Origin: Branchiostoma lanceolatum
Taxonomy: Eukaryota; Chordata; Leptocardii; Amphioxiformes; Branchiostomatidae
Assembly: GCF_035083965.1 (NCBI RefSeq)
Contig: NC_089732.1
Span: 9,749,424-9,813,423 of the forward strand
Length of the DNA: 64,000 bases
Reading direction: 5' to 3'
The stretch's first letter is position 1; each line of letters begins with the position of its first letter. Of the stretch, positions 21,801 to 32,453 are shown one piece after another. The notes under the pieces are model-generated. The model did no database searches, was not told the DNA's origin, and saw nothing but the letters and a program-made list of their open reading frames with translations. The position numbers and the translations under genes were made by a program.

Positions 21801-24090
21801 GTGATTCAATCATTAAGGGGCTCAATTACACCTGCATGTGTAAGTTAGTGCAGGTAACATTGGAGCTGTACAGGTATTTCTGTCTGTTGTCTATCTCTAT
21901 CTGAACCTAACCTGCACCAGTCACTTTCAAACATTGCTCTTTTTCCCTGGACTAAATGTGATAGAAAGTGGATTGTACAGCTAGGTAACACTTGTCTGGT
22001 GTAGGTAATTTTCTGCAGGTATAAAAGTATTTCAAGCACTGCATCAAAAAAAAATTAAGGCAAAGTCTTAGAACCAAAAATCAGTAGTTTTATTTAGTAA
22101 GTTACCCTGATCTTCTGCTGACTCCTTGGTAAGCATGAGTTTATCTCCTGCCCCCACCAGCGGGGAGAACCCCACCAATGTGTCGTCCTTTGTCGTCGTG
22201 TTGGTACCACCAGCAGCAGCAGTAGCTGACCTGCAATTGTAAAAGAAATGACTCAGAAATACCACAACAAACTGGTAAGCACTTCAAGTGTGCAAATCTT
22301 CATAAGCCTGGTATCCATCTCTGTTATACCTGCCGATACAAGTCTCTACCAGACTAACCACACCAGCTATAGGGAGAATATTTGCCAGAAGGGTTTGGCC
22401 ATAATAGGGTAACATTTGCAAACACACATATAAAACCTTACCCTGGACTGACTCTACTGGTGAATTATTCCCTTGTCTGCCTAATTATACAATTCATACC
22501 CCCATATGAAGGCCTGGTGGGGGCTAGATGGATACTACTTGAAATTTATGTAGTGGTCCAATGTGTATTTTGTTGTCCATGTTGCTTCTCTGGTTCTAAC
22601 TTGTAAATATGGTAGATTACCGTGTTGTAGTTTGACTCCGTTTGGCCGTGGCGGTGACGCGAGTGCCCTCCTTCTTAGGGTCGTAATCTTCGTCGTTCTC
22701 CACATCGTCCTGGTAACCCAAGCTGGCTTCTGATTCGCTGATGTCTTCGTAGTCGTGGTTACCATCACCAGCTGCATTCAGATCGATGGTTACCCCTCTC
22801 TTCAGCTGAGGATGCAAGAAGTAGTTTTCAAACTTATAACTTGCCAAAACAGGGTCCATCATTTTCCAATGAGTCTATGAGATGTTTTAACAACCTCTGT
22901 GCAAACCAGGTGCGACAGGTATTTGAATCCCACAGCAGGAAAAGCTAAAAAGGTCACCTTTGCTGTTCAAAGCGTATGATGACAAACTCAGAAAGTTACA
23001 ATCTTCTTCTCGCTCAATTGGAATTTGGCAATCATTTTCTCTTCCCTTACAAGAAGATAAATCTATAATACATGTAACAGCAAAACAAGATTGCAAAACA
23101 TAGCATGGAAATATATTGAAAAATCTTCACATAAATGACATGTATTCATAATACAAAAGACTAGTGGATATCCAATGCCTGTACCTGTGACTGCAGGTAT
23201 TTTGAGCAGATGTCAGAGATGACAACAATCTTCAGCACCTGTGCAGCCTCCATCACACTGGCCACATTGTTCTCATCCAGGGCAAGCTTGGATGTGTAGG
23301 TGTGCTCTAACACCTGCAGAAAAAGGGTAGGAAAAACAGTTAGACCTATCATTATCATCATTGTCATCATCATTATTAGTCCCTTTGCTAGTTGTTAGAC
23401 CTTAACTATAAAAAAATGTTATGACGTCTAAGACAAAACTTTCTCATGGTCAGAGTGTGTTGATCTTTTGGCAGATATATTCCATGAGGGCTTTGAGGCA
23501 CCATACACTTCTAAATCTAATCAACTTGTATATCTGGCCTAATCAATGGGACATTTAAGGTTTTGATACTTTTTTACATGAATTTGTTTGCTGAAGGACA
23601 AAGGCTGCAAACAGAACAAATTCATCATTGACCTCGACTTTGACTTTATCTAGACCATCAATTAGCTTGACATTTCAGCTATTCTTCCTGATGTCTATAC
23701 ATGTGGTACATCAATACATCACATAAGATTCAGAGAAAGAAATAACCTTTCCAAAATCTTGATGATCATCAGTCCCCAGTATACACTAATGTGTAAAAGA
23801 CAGAAGAAAAAGAAAATGACCTGACTGAACCCCTCCGCAGTGATGTCGGTGATCTCCACAAAGGGGATATGTTTGACGTCCTTCCGCGTGAAGACGGAGT
23901 TGAAGTAACTGCTGCAGGCCGCCAGCATGGACTTGTGGGCGCGGAACCGTCGCCCCTCCACGATGATGGTGACGTCACAGAGCAGCCCGTCCTCCCGCTG
24001 CTGGTTCAGCTTCTTCAGGATGTCCTTGCTGTGGTGCGGCGTCTCGTGGATGAACTTCCGCATGGAGGACGTAGCTGTGGACGACACCAT
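15513..24090 (-). CDS. BTB-C2H2 zinc-finger protein A (14 fingers, 815 aa)
   Basis: Likely a nuclear DNA-binding transcription regulator. Coding exons in transcript order: 24090-23821, 23313-23185, 22805-22621, 22230-22106, 21782-21637, 20730-20551, 20123-19982, 19506-19321, 18778-18527, 18034-17767, then one of 17376-17309 or 17243-17176, then 16537-16389 and 15860-15513 (TAA). All junctions are GT-AG with matching phases; 2448 nt, 815 residues. The N-terminal BTB domain (about residues 25-133) contains LLCDVTIIVEGRRFRAHKSM and AACSSYFNSVFTRK. An acidic linker follows, then 14 C2H2 fingers. The C-terminus is Gln/Pro-rich and carries SRTIDVHELQSLG and QLMFNPSADE. Start: ATG in context cccgccATGG, just after an acceptor at 24135. 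BTB-ZF proteins usually dimerise through BTB and recruit co-repressors (family knowledge). It is a paralogue of gene B at 27577-32447. I cannot assign a vertebrate symbol. Confidence 0.9.
16389..16537 (-). CDS. Gene A exon: finger 14
   Basis: 149 nt; DFPYHCTLCGKGYTRSDKLK, then a basic tail with RTRKPRTQP. Acceptor ggtacag, donor GTATGG. Confidence 0.9.
16833..16892 (+). repeat. 30-bp tandem duplication (2 copies)
   Basis: GGGTAGGCTATCCTTAAAGT and the following ten bases occur twice in succession, without mismatch by eye, in a gene A intron. Confidence 0.9.
17176..17243 (-). CDS. Gene A alternative finger-13 exon, version b
   Basis: 68 nt; acceptor tttctgtag, donor GTAAGG, same phases as version a. 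Encodes CDDCGMNFKDPYHLKRH and RRIHTG. Helix positions -1/2/3/6 read D/Y/H/R. Only 65 bp of intron (17244-17308) separates it from version a. Confidence 0.86.
17309..17376 (-). CDS. Gene A alternative finger-13 exon, version a
   Basis: 68 nt; acceptor tgctcag, donor GTGAGA, phase 2 in and phase 1 out. Encodes CQECELTFKDLNSLKRH and RRIHSG. Helix positions -1/2/3/6 read D/N/S/R. It cannot be spliced to version b without a frameshift. Confidence 0.86.
17767..18034 (-). CDS. Gene A exon: fingers 10-12
   Basis: 268 nt; YQCQECGKRHRTKAGLDMH, FTCKYCQKGFWGKTDLVRH and YMCDVCGSRFAMSSQMYSH, ending SDERPH plus AG (phase 2). This phase accepts either of the two following 68-bp exons. Confidence 0.92.
18527..18778 (-). 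CDS. Gene A exon: fingers 7-9
   Basis: 252 nt; HECEYCNMKFVEAGRLKEH, FPCTYCDMKFAHPNNLRIH and YVCEFCGQQFAYGTAYKFH with canonical HTGEKP linkers. A decayed copy of its start lies just upstream (18826-18872). Confidence 0.92.
18826..18872 (-). pseudogene. Decayed duplicate of the exon 18527-18778 start
   Basis: Minus strand reads an acceptor-like tatccag, then SLHKCENCNKYC, closely matching NLHECEYCNMKF of the adjacent exon. The flanking intron is also duplicated. The copy breaks off before the finger histidines, so it cannot encode a full finger. Confidence 0.6.
19321..19506 (-). CDS. Gene A exon: fingers 5-6
   Basis: 186 nt; YKCDECDKPFKDVWKLNRH and FQCEICGAQFIAEDLLNTH. Phase 1 at both ends, in the finger linker. 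Confidence 0.9.
19528..19675 (+). mobile_element. SINE 3' fragment
   Basis: Matches the 3' half of the SINE at 3043-3365 (TTGAGCATGTTA, GTCTTATGCAGCTTGT, GGTGTGTTA in order). The tRNA head is absent. Gene A intron. Confidence 0.5.
19982..20123 (-). CDS. Gene A exon: rest of finger 3, finger 4
   Basis: 142 nt, CFGTVSMLTQHLKTDH and CRCKLCNELFVRTPELIRH. Donor GTGAGT; phase 1 joins the next exon as HVQKMHLQSGE. Confidence 0.86.
20551..20730 (-). CDS. Gene A exon: rest of finger 1, finger 2, start of finger 3
   Basis: 60 codons, VCTTYGNLMQHQKNKH, then FECEVCHQKFAQQGHFIRHQ, then CNICEDK, which is completed in the next exon. Confidence 0.88.
20887..21282 (+). mobile_element. hAT-like MITE with GAGTAT flanks
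   Basis: Ends CAGTGTTCTCGCCAG and CTGGTGAGAACACTG, flanked on both sides by GAGTAT (20881-20886 and 21283-21288). Next to the ends lie CAGCATAGGGG and its reverse CCCCTATGCTGTG; CCCTATGCTGTGAT-type phrases repeat three times on the left. The CAGTG terminus fits hAT, but hAT duplications are usually 8 bp. Gene A intron. Confidence 0.7.
21637..21782 (-). CDS. Gene A exon: linker and start of finger 1
   Basis: 146 nt; basic stretch PRRRRQRLSTETHTCNDCGK. The first finger is split after CNDCGK by a phase-0 intron. Confidence 0.85.
22106..22230 (-). CDS. Gene A exon: linker
   Basis: 125 nt; SATAAAGGTNTTTKDD low-complexity linker. Phases fit both neighbours. Confidence 0.78.
22621..22805 (-). CDS. 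Gene A exon: acidic linker
   Basis: 185 nt; encodes LKRGVTIDLNAAGDGNHDYE and a run of acidic residues (VENDEDYDPKKEG). Donor GTAATC. Confidence 0.82.
23185..23313 (-). CDS. Gene A exon: BTB C-half
   Basis: 43 codons, VLEHTYTSKLALDENN...CSKYLQSQ. Acceptor ttctgcag, donor GTACAG, phase 0. Confidence 0.9.
23821..24090 (-). CDS. Gene A exon 2: start and BTB N-half
   Basis: 90 codons from MVSSTATSSM to DITAEGFSQ. Donor GTCATT; the acceptor upstream of the ATG is at 24135/24136. Phase 0 end. Confidence 0.9.
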
Positions 24091-24135
24091 GGCGGGGTCC
24101 TCCGCACTGGTGGAGGGTTCAGGGGGATGGGTCTC

Positions 24136-25389
24136 CTAGGGAAGGAAACTTTGGTATCAACTATATGTTTATGGATTTTTTTTCGCTAAGCCTGTCAATT
24201 AGTTTTTTTTCATTATTGCCAGTTAATAAGATATTTATCTAAGCCTGTCAATAAGACATTTTTGCTATTGACAGCCAATATGCCTTATGGATTTATTAGA
24301 ACTTCCTATTATCATGTAATCTGTATCTTTGATTTATTACCTTTGACCCTGACCTCCTCCATCGTGACCTCAATAAAAAGTGACCTGCAGGCCAATTTGA
24401 GATTCTCAATCTCATTCTCATGAATAAAGGTTCAAGCAAATAAGTATCGAACAACAAATGATTCCAGGGCATTCTAACTCTTCAGTTGCACACAAGAAAC
24501 AAGAATGTGTAAATAATAAATCTGACCATTAAAACTTATGCCATTATTTTTGTGGACCAAAAATGTGCTATCCCCTGACTTCAGAAAAATGTACTATCCC
24601 TTGATTTTAGAAATTCAGACATGTAATAATTGTGATTTTTTTAAAAATCTATTACATTTTCTTTAATTGTGCTCTTGAGAAGATTATCAGTTTGCTACTC
24701 CAAATGTCTTGCACCAATCTCATGAAGACATCTGCCAAGATTCACACCTTTAAAGCTAGCCTGCCGCCTGTCCCACACCTGGCCGTCCCCTCACAGACAA
24801 CAGGGAACCACCCCTGACACTTCTTGGAAAACTTTCGCTGGGGGTCATTCAGCACTTATCCCCGCTACATGGCCGGGTTTCTCCCATCGCAAACCTCACA
24901 CAAACACACCAGATCTGGTTTAGACATTCTAACGGTCTTATGGGAAAAGCTTTGCTTTCTTTCTTTCATCTGTTTCCGATTTGTAGAGGGAAGTCAGCAG
25001 TGCGCAAGACTGGCGTCCCCTTCCAGATCCAGACAAGGCGCCTACAATGAATAATGAAGTACCCCCAGCGTAGCGGACAACTCGACAGCAGAAACCATCC
25101 AATATTTACCCCAAATCACGGCTTTTGGGAGAAACTAGAACCATAGTTTTGAGCAGAAAGTGGCTGTGGAGGGTTGTTTTGGTGTGTTTGGGGCTGAGAG
25201 CGACCCCAGCGCGGCGGGGATCCATTCATTTGTCGGGGCGGAGGTGCTGAGGGAGCGCGGGGGCCGACCGATCATGGCGGAGACAGTGCCACGCACAAAA
25301 ACAGCTCAGCAGAAAACTCCATCCGCCGCCCAACTACACCCACACGACACACCCAGCGGAAACAGGAGGTGATTCCATGTGGTACTTAC
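24136..25389. other. Gene A intron 1
   Basis: Between the 5'UTR exon donor (25390) and the acceptor before the start codon (24135). Contains short repeats of AAGCCTGTCAAT-type near 24190-24260 and no supported coding exon. Confidence 0.5.
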
Positions 25390-25610
25390 CATTCTGTGGG
25401 GAGAATGCGCCCGATCACTCCTCTTCAAACGGGAAAAATCGGGGAAAATTCACCAAATATCGTCCTTCCGCCCCTCACTGTCCCTCAGCCATAATGGACA
25501 ATCCCAGAAAGCAGTTCGATCAGGGTCGAACCATTTCTCATTCCGGAAAGGGGTGCCAGACAAGTCTTCCCGAAAAGCTCACCAAAGTAGCGAAAATTTT
25601 TGGTTAAGAT
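25390..25610 (-). promoter_or_regulatory. Gene A 5' non-coding exon and promoter region
   Basis: A GTAAGT donor at 25389-25384 on the minus strand follows GC-richer sequence than the surroundings. The AT-rich gap begins at about 25610. The transcription start cannot be placed from sequence alone. Confidence 0.45.
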
Positions 25611-27576
25611 AAATTTACATTATGAAAAGGCACCTAAATACTCAGTAGTGTGTAGCTAAGATTTTTACAAACTTTTAACGATTTGTAACATGATAACTTG
25701 ACTTTTCATATCATTTTAAAAGCAAATGGTCAAGTAATGAAGTATTATGAGTTTATGACCATGGAGGTAAATTTTTGTCATATCAGCATTCTTCATGAGC
25801 TCTTCTGACTGCATTTTTCTGTATGCTCAAAATGCTAAAAATTATGAATCTGTATAATTTGCACTTCTTTTTCATTGTGAAATAATAATGAATCATAAAT
25901 GAAAATCATAAATGAAATGGAAACAACAATGAAATGTATTTATAAAGTCTAAATGCATCATAGAGATAACAACAAACATGACTATAACAGTTAATACCTG
26001 TTTTTATTTGAAAAATAATAAGATTAAAGTATTACTATCACAGTTGGACAGTCAATATTCAAGGAAATGAATATATGTGAATTTAAATACTCATTAGCCA
26101 GAGTAAATATCAGATCAACTACTTATTATTGCAGTTGTGCATACATCGTATGGCTTAACAGTATCATTCATAATTGCACTACATTAAAAACTTAATGATA
26201 CTCATGTCTCACATCCCATACAGTAATTAAGATTTCTGTTTGAGATTATATTAAGATCACTGATGCAGCCTCTGGAACATAGATGTACTAGTATGTTAAA
26301 TACAGGTCCAAATGTGTTTATATAACTTAAGAATATAAAGTGAACTAGTGAGAATTTCCAACAATTTTCCGGCTAACACATGTGAATGTATACTATATAA
26401 TGTATGATACAATATTGCCAGGTAAATTTATGTTAGTAAATGGATTGATATAGATTAGCATACTTTCTGAAATAAAATAAAAGAAGATCTATATACGTAA
26501 TCAATAGTGCCTTAAATGCATATCTTTTCAGAAACAAAATTTCCAGAGACATTGTTTTATCAATACGATGATTATATAGGAGTATACTTTGTCTTCCAAG
26601 TCAACTCAATTCTTTGCACTTCAGAAACTGAAATTAAAATTTGCATATAATTAGTGTCTCTAAGATGATGATAATATTACATGTAGATCTACATGTATCT
26701 GTTACTGGGTAACCAATACATACGTGAAACAGCAACATTGTTACACTGTACAAGGTAAATAATTATGTTACTATGACTATAGTATGAGAAATTGCCATTT
26801 TTCCTGTGAGTGTTCATGTATGGCTTTTAATACAAAATTGCACTTTCATCACATATAAGAGTGATAAGACTCTAGCATCTTAATTGTTATAATGACTGCC
26901 TACAACATGATAAAGTGGACTGGTCCCAATCTACTTTTTCTGTTTCGCTGTCAAAACTATAACATAGTATAAGTTGTATTGTCCATGCAAATTGTCGCTG
27001 ACACCAAATCAGGTATAATTTTGCTGAACTGTTTTATCAATAGGGGCTAATATTAGAGTCTGTATGATGTGAGCATCATTTAAATGGTCAGGACGCTTGG
27101 ATATAAGTATGACCCTAGGGCCTTATTCAAAACTGAAATTTACCTTTTCAGGATTACCTGTTAGTGATAAACATGATGTGCTTGCAACAACAACAGGGTT
27201 ATGTTAGATCTGAGTATTATCCTAGATTTCACAACATAAACGTTATAAATAAATGATTATTAATTAATAAAGAATACTGAAGAGAGAGACACAGATTAAA
27301 TGTCTTGCAAGATATTTGCTAGATACTTGCTCTGCTTGTGTACAGGTACCTACAAATGTTACAAAGAAAAACTATACATTTCTGGTTTGCAGTAGATTTA
27401 TCTAAATACATTATATGTACATAGTCTCTGTCATCTCAAAATTGCATGAATATGAGTTATTAGTATGGTAATCAGTCACATATTGTTTTGACCATTGGCT
27501 TTGGAGGTCAGTTCATACATTGATTAAGTCCAATTGTTCCGTAGCTTTAGGCTTACAGCTATCTATTGCTGTTGTG
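25611..27576. other. AT-rich stretch: gene B 3'UTR and intergenic
   Basis: No coding exon seen. On the minus strand an AATAAA hexamer lies at 26003-26008 and could end a gene B 3'UTR of about 1.57 kb. The remainder down to the gene A promoter is featureless AT-rich DNA. Confidence 0.4.
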
Positions 27577-28469
27577 TTAGTGTCCGTAAGGTAGGCCACT
27601 TTCCTCGGACGAGGGGTTCAGCATCAGCTGAGACATCATTGGTGGAAAGGTGGGGGGAAGATTATAAGGACCGTACCCCTGGGGCATGGTATGTGGGGGT
27701 ACAGGGGGTGGCGCAGGGGCCGGTGGTCTGTGAGGGGTGTTGGGATCAAACCCCAAGTTCCTTAGCTCCCCTATGTTTATGGTTCTGGACTGCTGATGGT
27801 ACAAGGTTGGTTGTTGTTGTTGTTGTTGTTGGGCTGTGGTGACAGGTGCGTTCTGCAGCTCAGCCATCCCGAGTGGCTGCGGCCTGTTCTGTTGGGCCTG
27901 CAGCTGGTCTACCATTTGTAAGGCTCGGGCATGCTGCTCCTGCAAGTCCTGAATGTTCACGTTAATGGAGGAGGTTTGGGGGTACGGTCTATCAGGCACC
28001 TCGTCTGCAGCGTTAGATGACTCATTACTAGCATCGCTGGCATAATCCGCACTCAGATCGTGGTGAGACGGTGAGGCAGGCTCTTCTTGGTTGACAAATT
28101 CGGCTGGCGCAGGAGGCTCTGCTTGTGCAGACTCCACTCCAGACATCGACTGGTAGTCTTCCAGTTGTGGGTAGAGTGGCCCCTTTCGGCGTGGTTTGGG
28201 TACTTGGGCGACTTCGTTCTCTCCGTGAGACTTCAAGACGTGCTCGCGTAGTTTCCCGAGCCGCGCATGCCCCTTCCCGCAGACGTGGCAGCGGTACGGG
28301 AGCGAGTGGGTGCTGCGGTGTTGCTTGAGCGTGTGGAGCTGGCTGAACGTCTTCCCGCACACTTCACACTTGTGTTCCCGCACGGCAGAGTGCGTGCGCT
28401 GGTGCGCGTACAGTCCGGACGTCGTGGAGAAGCGAGAACCGCACAGATCACAAACATACGGTTTCTCCC
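27577..28469 (-). CDS. Gene B terminal exon: fingers 13-15 and C-terminus
   Basis: 893 nt; acceptor gctgtag. YVCDLCGSRFSTTSGLYAH, HKCEVCGKTFSQLHTLKQH and YRCHVCGKGHARLGKLREH, then Pro/Gln-rich sequence to the stop. Confidence 0.9.
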
Positions 28470-31400
28470 CTACAGCACAGTTTGTAAGTAGAAATTGATT
28501 CAGACACATTACATTTGCTACGTACAAACTTAAAACGGTTGTCATATAAAATTTCCCGAAATTGTTAATTCCTCGTGTTATTTTCTAAAGAAATGGGCTT
28601 ACTGATATAACTCAAAATCTATTACTAACAATTAGCAGCTACAATAGGTCTTATGATCATCTTATGCAATTGTTTACATTTTATGTTTGATACCATTTAA
28701 AGCAATCTCTTCTAAATACAATGTTAACTAGGCTTCAGAAGATTTATGCAGATAGAAGAATCCATCTGATTACTTTTACGTGGTACTTCTACACACCCAA
28801 AGCCTTTAGGAAACTGTGGGGACAATGTTATGAGCAAGAGGGCCATGCAGCTTTATTTTAGGGGGAGGGGTCTCACCTGTGTGAATCCTTTTATGCCGTT
28901 CAAGTTCCACTCGCACAAAGAAGGCCTGGGGGCACTGGTCACATTTGTAGGACCGTTCCATATTATGTTTCTTGACATGGGTCAGTAGGATGGACCTGAT
29001 TCGGAACTGCTTGCCACAAATCTCGCACATGTGAGGGAACTCGCCCGTGTGCATCTTACTCATGTGCATGTCAAACTGGTTTCTGTGCACAAAGGTGGCG
29101 CCGCACTCGGCACACGTGTAGGGGTGCTCCCCCGTGTGCAGCCGCAGGTGGCATTTCAGGATTTTCTTTGATTTGAGCTTTGCTCCGCACACCTCACAAT
29201 CATAGCCATCTGGAAAGGAAGGGGAAGAATGACGGGTGAGAATCACAGAACTAAAAAAAAACTCATTTATTTTTGTCCTATTTCGGTTGAAATTGAAGGT
29301 AAACCTAAAGAAGAAAAGACTCTAGATGGGGCCTCCTAGCAGCTTTTTTCCAGCTGTTGGTTTGTAGCCTGGAGTCCAGCTTTGGTCCTCTCCCAACATT
29401 GCTACCCCGCCAACAACAAGGGGTAGCAACGTTGTGAGCGGACTAGAGCTAACAAGGCTGGACTCCAGGCTAGTTGGTTTGATGGTTTGTGAAAAAGATA
29501 CATCTAATACTTTTCAATAGTAATAGATCAATGTTTGTTAGTATTCAAGTTTTGGTCTTGTGGAAAAAAAGTGACTAAATATCTGGGCCGCCAAGTAGCT
29601 TCTTGGTCAAGGAAAAAGTTTCCCATGCACAAACCAGTGACCAGTTTTGACCTCAAACAACATGTCACACCATGGTCTCCTGTGTATTTCTAACTCCAAA
29701 TGCTGTTAAGAACTGTAAGAGGCCCCTTTGATGATGAGAATGAAAGTGAGGTTGCAGAGCTGTTAGCAAAGACACAATTTCACTAGTCCCAGATTTCTGC
29801 AGAACTCAAGTCCAGGGTAGTAAAAATGAGGCTGTAGAAACGTTGTGTTATACATAATATGGCACAGTGTTGAAAATTGAACCATGTGAAAATCACAACC
29901 AAATGATCCAGAGGGAAGTTGCATTACCAGGGAAATTTATCACTTTTGAGGAATGTTATGATAGCAGTTATCTAGTTTATCAGTTAGATAGTTAACAAGA
30001 GGTTACCTGTAGTGGTTGTGAAGGAGATCAAGGTTTATGATAAGATAGAAAAGGTATTTGCAAGTTTGATTTTGATATACTTGGCACTCTTAGTTGTTAC
30101 TTTCTTGATATGCCTTTAAGTGTTGCATTCAATGCAACCTTGTACCATTAACAGTACTAGTAGAATTGGTATCAGTTAAGGTGGCAGGAATGGGTAGAGA
30201 CGAGACCTTATTTTGCTGAAAATCTAAACTTTATGTTCCTAAGCATGTATATCTTATGTGAATAAGAAGGAAGTCCTGTACTTCAAATAACAGATTGCGA
30301 CCAGTCCACACCCACCTTCTCAGAAAAAATGATTGACCATAAAAACTAGGATAAGCCATTGTGACAGACACATATGCAGGACATTATCTAACAGTAAGTA
30401 ATAAATAAGTATATGTAACTTTTCATAACTTAGGTATATATGAATGTAGATTTTAAGAAATTACTCTTGCAAAGCACAATCCAGTCCTTGGGTGACACTG
30501 ACATTTTCAACAACATTTTTTTCTTCCTACAGTAGTTTACATTTCCTCTCTATGGCACAGTTGGCTTTAAAGCTTAATCTTAAAAACACACATATCTTCC
30601 AATCAAGATGCAACATATATATACCAAAGCAACAATTATTATTACCCCCTCAAGGAGGTTACGTTCTACCAGCTTTTAATTTTTTGCTTGGAGTATTTGG
30701 AAATAAAAAAGCTCAAAAGAATGTGACTGGCTGTCAACTGGCTAGAATGTTGGCAAGTAAGAAGAAAGCAGTGGCCTTACGGCAAGCCTCCAGCATCTGG
30801 ACAATGTAAACTGGGGTCCATAAACCAATCAGACATATCAGGCAGATTACCTGAACCCTCTTGTTTCTTTGCAGCCTCCTCTGCGAGCGACGCCGCGATG
30901 GGCGTCCCGGTAAGGGTTGACATTCTTGACCTCTCGTGTACGCCCATGTGGCGTTTCAACTTCCACTTGTCCTTAAACACTTTGTCGCAAATCTCGCACT
31001 TCTTTTCGTCCTTCTTGACATGGCTGGACATGTGACCGTACAAGGCAAAGTGCTGTTGGAAGGACTTCTTGCAAAGCTTGCAGCGGAATGGGTACTCTTC
31101 GTTGGTGTGGGTGTTATGCACATGCTGCATCAAGTCCGTCAGTTCTTTGAAATCTGTGTTGCAAACGCTACATTCGTACGGATTTCCGTCCATCTGAATC
31201 TTTTTCATTTGTAGGGTCGAGATCTTTTCCATCTGCCGGTTCACGGCAGGGTTGGACTTTCTCGGTGTGGATACCCGCGTGTGAGTGACTTTGTGTTTAC
31301 TCAACTTCCACTGGTCGGAGTACTGCTTTCTGCAATGTTCGCATTCGTACGGCGGTCCACCTAAGTGCTTCTTCAGATGGGTGTGTAGGGCAACCGACTC

Positions 31401-32447
31401 GTTGAAACACTGTCCACACACTTTACAGCGACACAGCGCCTCTGTTTCTTCTTCATGTTGTTCCTTCATGTGGTGGGCTAACAGGGTGTGCACGGCAAAG
31501 CCGGTGTCACACTTACTACACTCAAATGGAAGAGTGGACTCGATCTCGTGCTGTTTCTCGTGTCGCTGCATGTGTCCGAACTGGACAAACTTCGTCCCAC
31601 AGATCTTGCAGCCAAACGGCTTGACCTTGCTGTGCGACCTGACGTGCTGCTTCAGGTTGTGGAGGTTGGAACAGATCTTGCCGCAGACTTCGCATGCCAA
31701 TGATCCCTCCTCCAAGCCTGTCGTGTTCGTGAAGCTCACATCAGATGCACTTTCCTCCCCGCTTTCATCCACCTTCTGTCTCTTCAAGGAAGGCATTTTG
31801 ATCTTCAACGGGGCCACTTTTCTTTCGTCTCCACCCTCGCTGTGCAACTTTCTCTTTGAGCCTTCTTCTAGTGAAAAGCTTGAATGAGAGCCGGGAAGTT
31901 CATAATCTTCGTCATCATCATCGTCGTTATCCTGTTGGCCATCTGTCGACATGCTGTCGTCTAATTGTCCCTCGTTCCCAGACAAGTCCCACTTCTCTTC
32001 ATCGCAGTCGCTGAAACTCTTACTCTGCTCACTCTTGTCCTCCCCCGGCTTCTCCTGCTTGTTCAACTTGTGGAGAAACTTTGAACAGACCTCAGAGACA
32101 GAGGTGACCTTGAGAAGCTGTGCAGCCTCCAACACTGACCCAACGTTGTCGGGGTTCAGGTCCAGGCTCGAGGTGTACGTGTGTTCCAGTATCTGACTGA
32201 AACCCTCCGCTGTAATGTCCGTGATTTCAACATATTGCATGCTACTGACCTCCTTCCTGGTGAATACTGAGTTGAAGTAGCTACTACACGCGGCAAGAAC
32301 AGCCCGGTGTGCGCGGAAACGTTGCCCGTTAACCAGAATGGTGACGTCACAGAGCGAATCCTCGATGCGCTGTTGGTTGAGGTTGTGTAAGATGGCCTTG
32401 CTGTGACCCTTGGATTCATGTCTGTACAGCCCTGATGTGGATGCCAT
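27577..32447 (-). CDS. BTB-C2H2 zinc-finger protein B (15 fingers, 940 aa)
   Basis: Likely a nuclear DNA-binding regulator and paralogue of gene A. Coding exons: 32447-30851, 29209-28877 and 28469-27577 (stop at 27577). Phase 1 at both junctions; 2823 nt, 940 residues. The BTB domain contains SLCDVTILVNGQRFRAHRAV and AACSSYFNSVFTRK. An acidic region with DNDDDDDEDYE and a basic RKLHSEGGDERK stretch follow. Fingers 1-8 are in the first coding exon, 9-12 in the second and 13-15 in the third. The C-terminus has a Gln run (CAA/CAG at 27810-27833), SRTINIGELRNLG, a Pro-rich segment and SQLMLNPSSEE. Start: ATG at 32447 just after an acceptor at 32453; the longer open frame upstream is intron. If the donor at 30850 is not used, the frame continues to a stop at 30777 and gives an 8-finger protein. 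Confidence 0.88.
28877..29209 (-). CDS. Gene B coding exon 2: fingers 9-12
   Basis: 333 nt; acceptor cctttccag, donor GTGAGA. Fingers YDCEVCGAKLKSKKILKCH, YTCAECGATFVHRNQFDMH, HMCEICGKQFRIRSILLTH and YKCDQCPQAFFVRVELERH. Confidence 0.9.
29364..29474 (+). mobile_element. Short palindromic MITE (TAGCCTGGAGTCCAGC)
   Basis: TAGCCTGGAGTCCAGC and its exact reverse complement GCTGGACTCCAGGCTA bound about 110 bp. TTGCTACCCC and GGGGTAGCAA form a second, inner inverted repeat. Gene B intron. Confidence 0.72.
29475..30850. other. Rest of gene B intron 2
   Basis: No coding exon or clear repeat seen apart from the possible read-through tail at 30777-30850. Confidence 0.4.
30777..30850 (-). CDS. Gene B read-through extension (alternative C-terminus)
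   Basis: If the 30850 donor is skipped the frame stays open for about 25 more codons (NLPDMSDWFMDPSLHCPD) to TAA at 30777-30779. This gives a 556-residue isoform. It may simply be intron. Confidence 0.4.
30851..32447 (-). CDS. Gene B coding exon 1: BTB, linker, fingers 1-8
   Basis: 1597 nt from ATG to donor GTAATC (TCAG|GTAATC). It covers what eight exons encode in gene A. The fingers include FGCKICGTKFVQFGHMQRH and KKCEICDKVFKDKWKLKRH. Confidence 0.88.
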
Positions 32448-32453
32448 AGTTGC

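Noticed and set aside
31285..31887. 200-aa plus-strand open frame across gene B
   Set aside because: Antisense shadow of the C2H2 coding exon.
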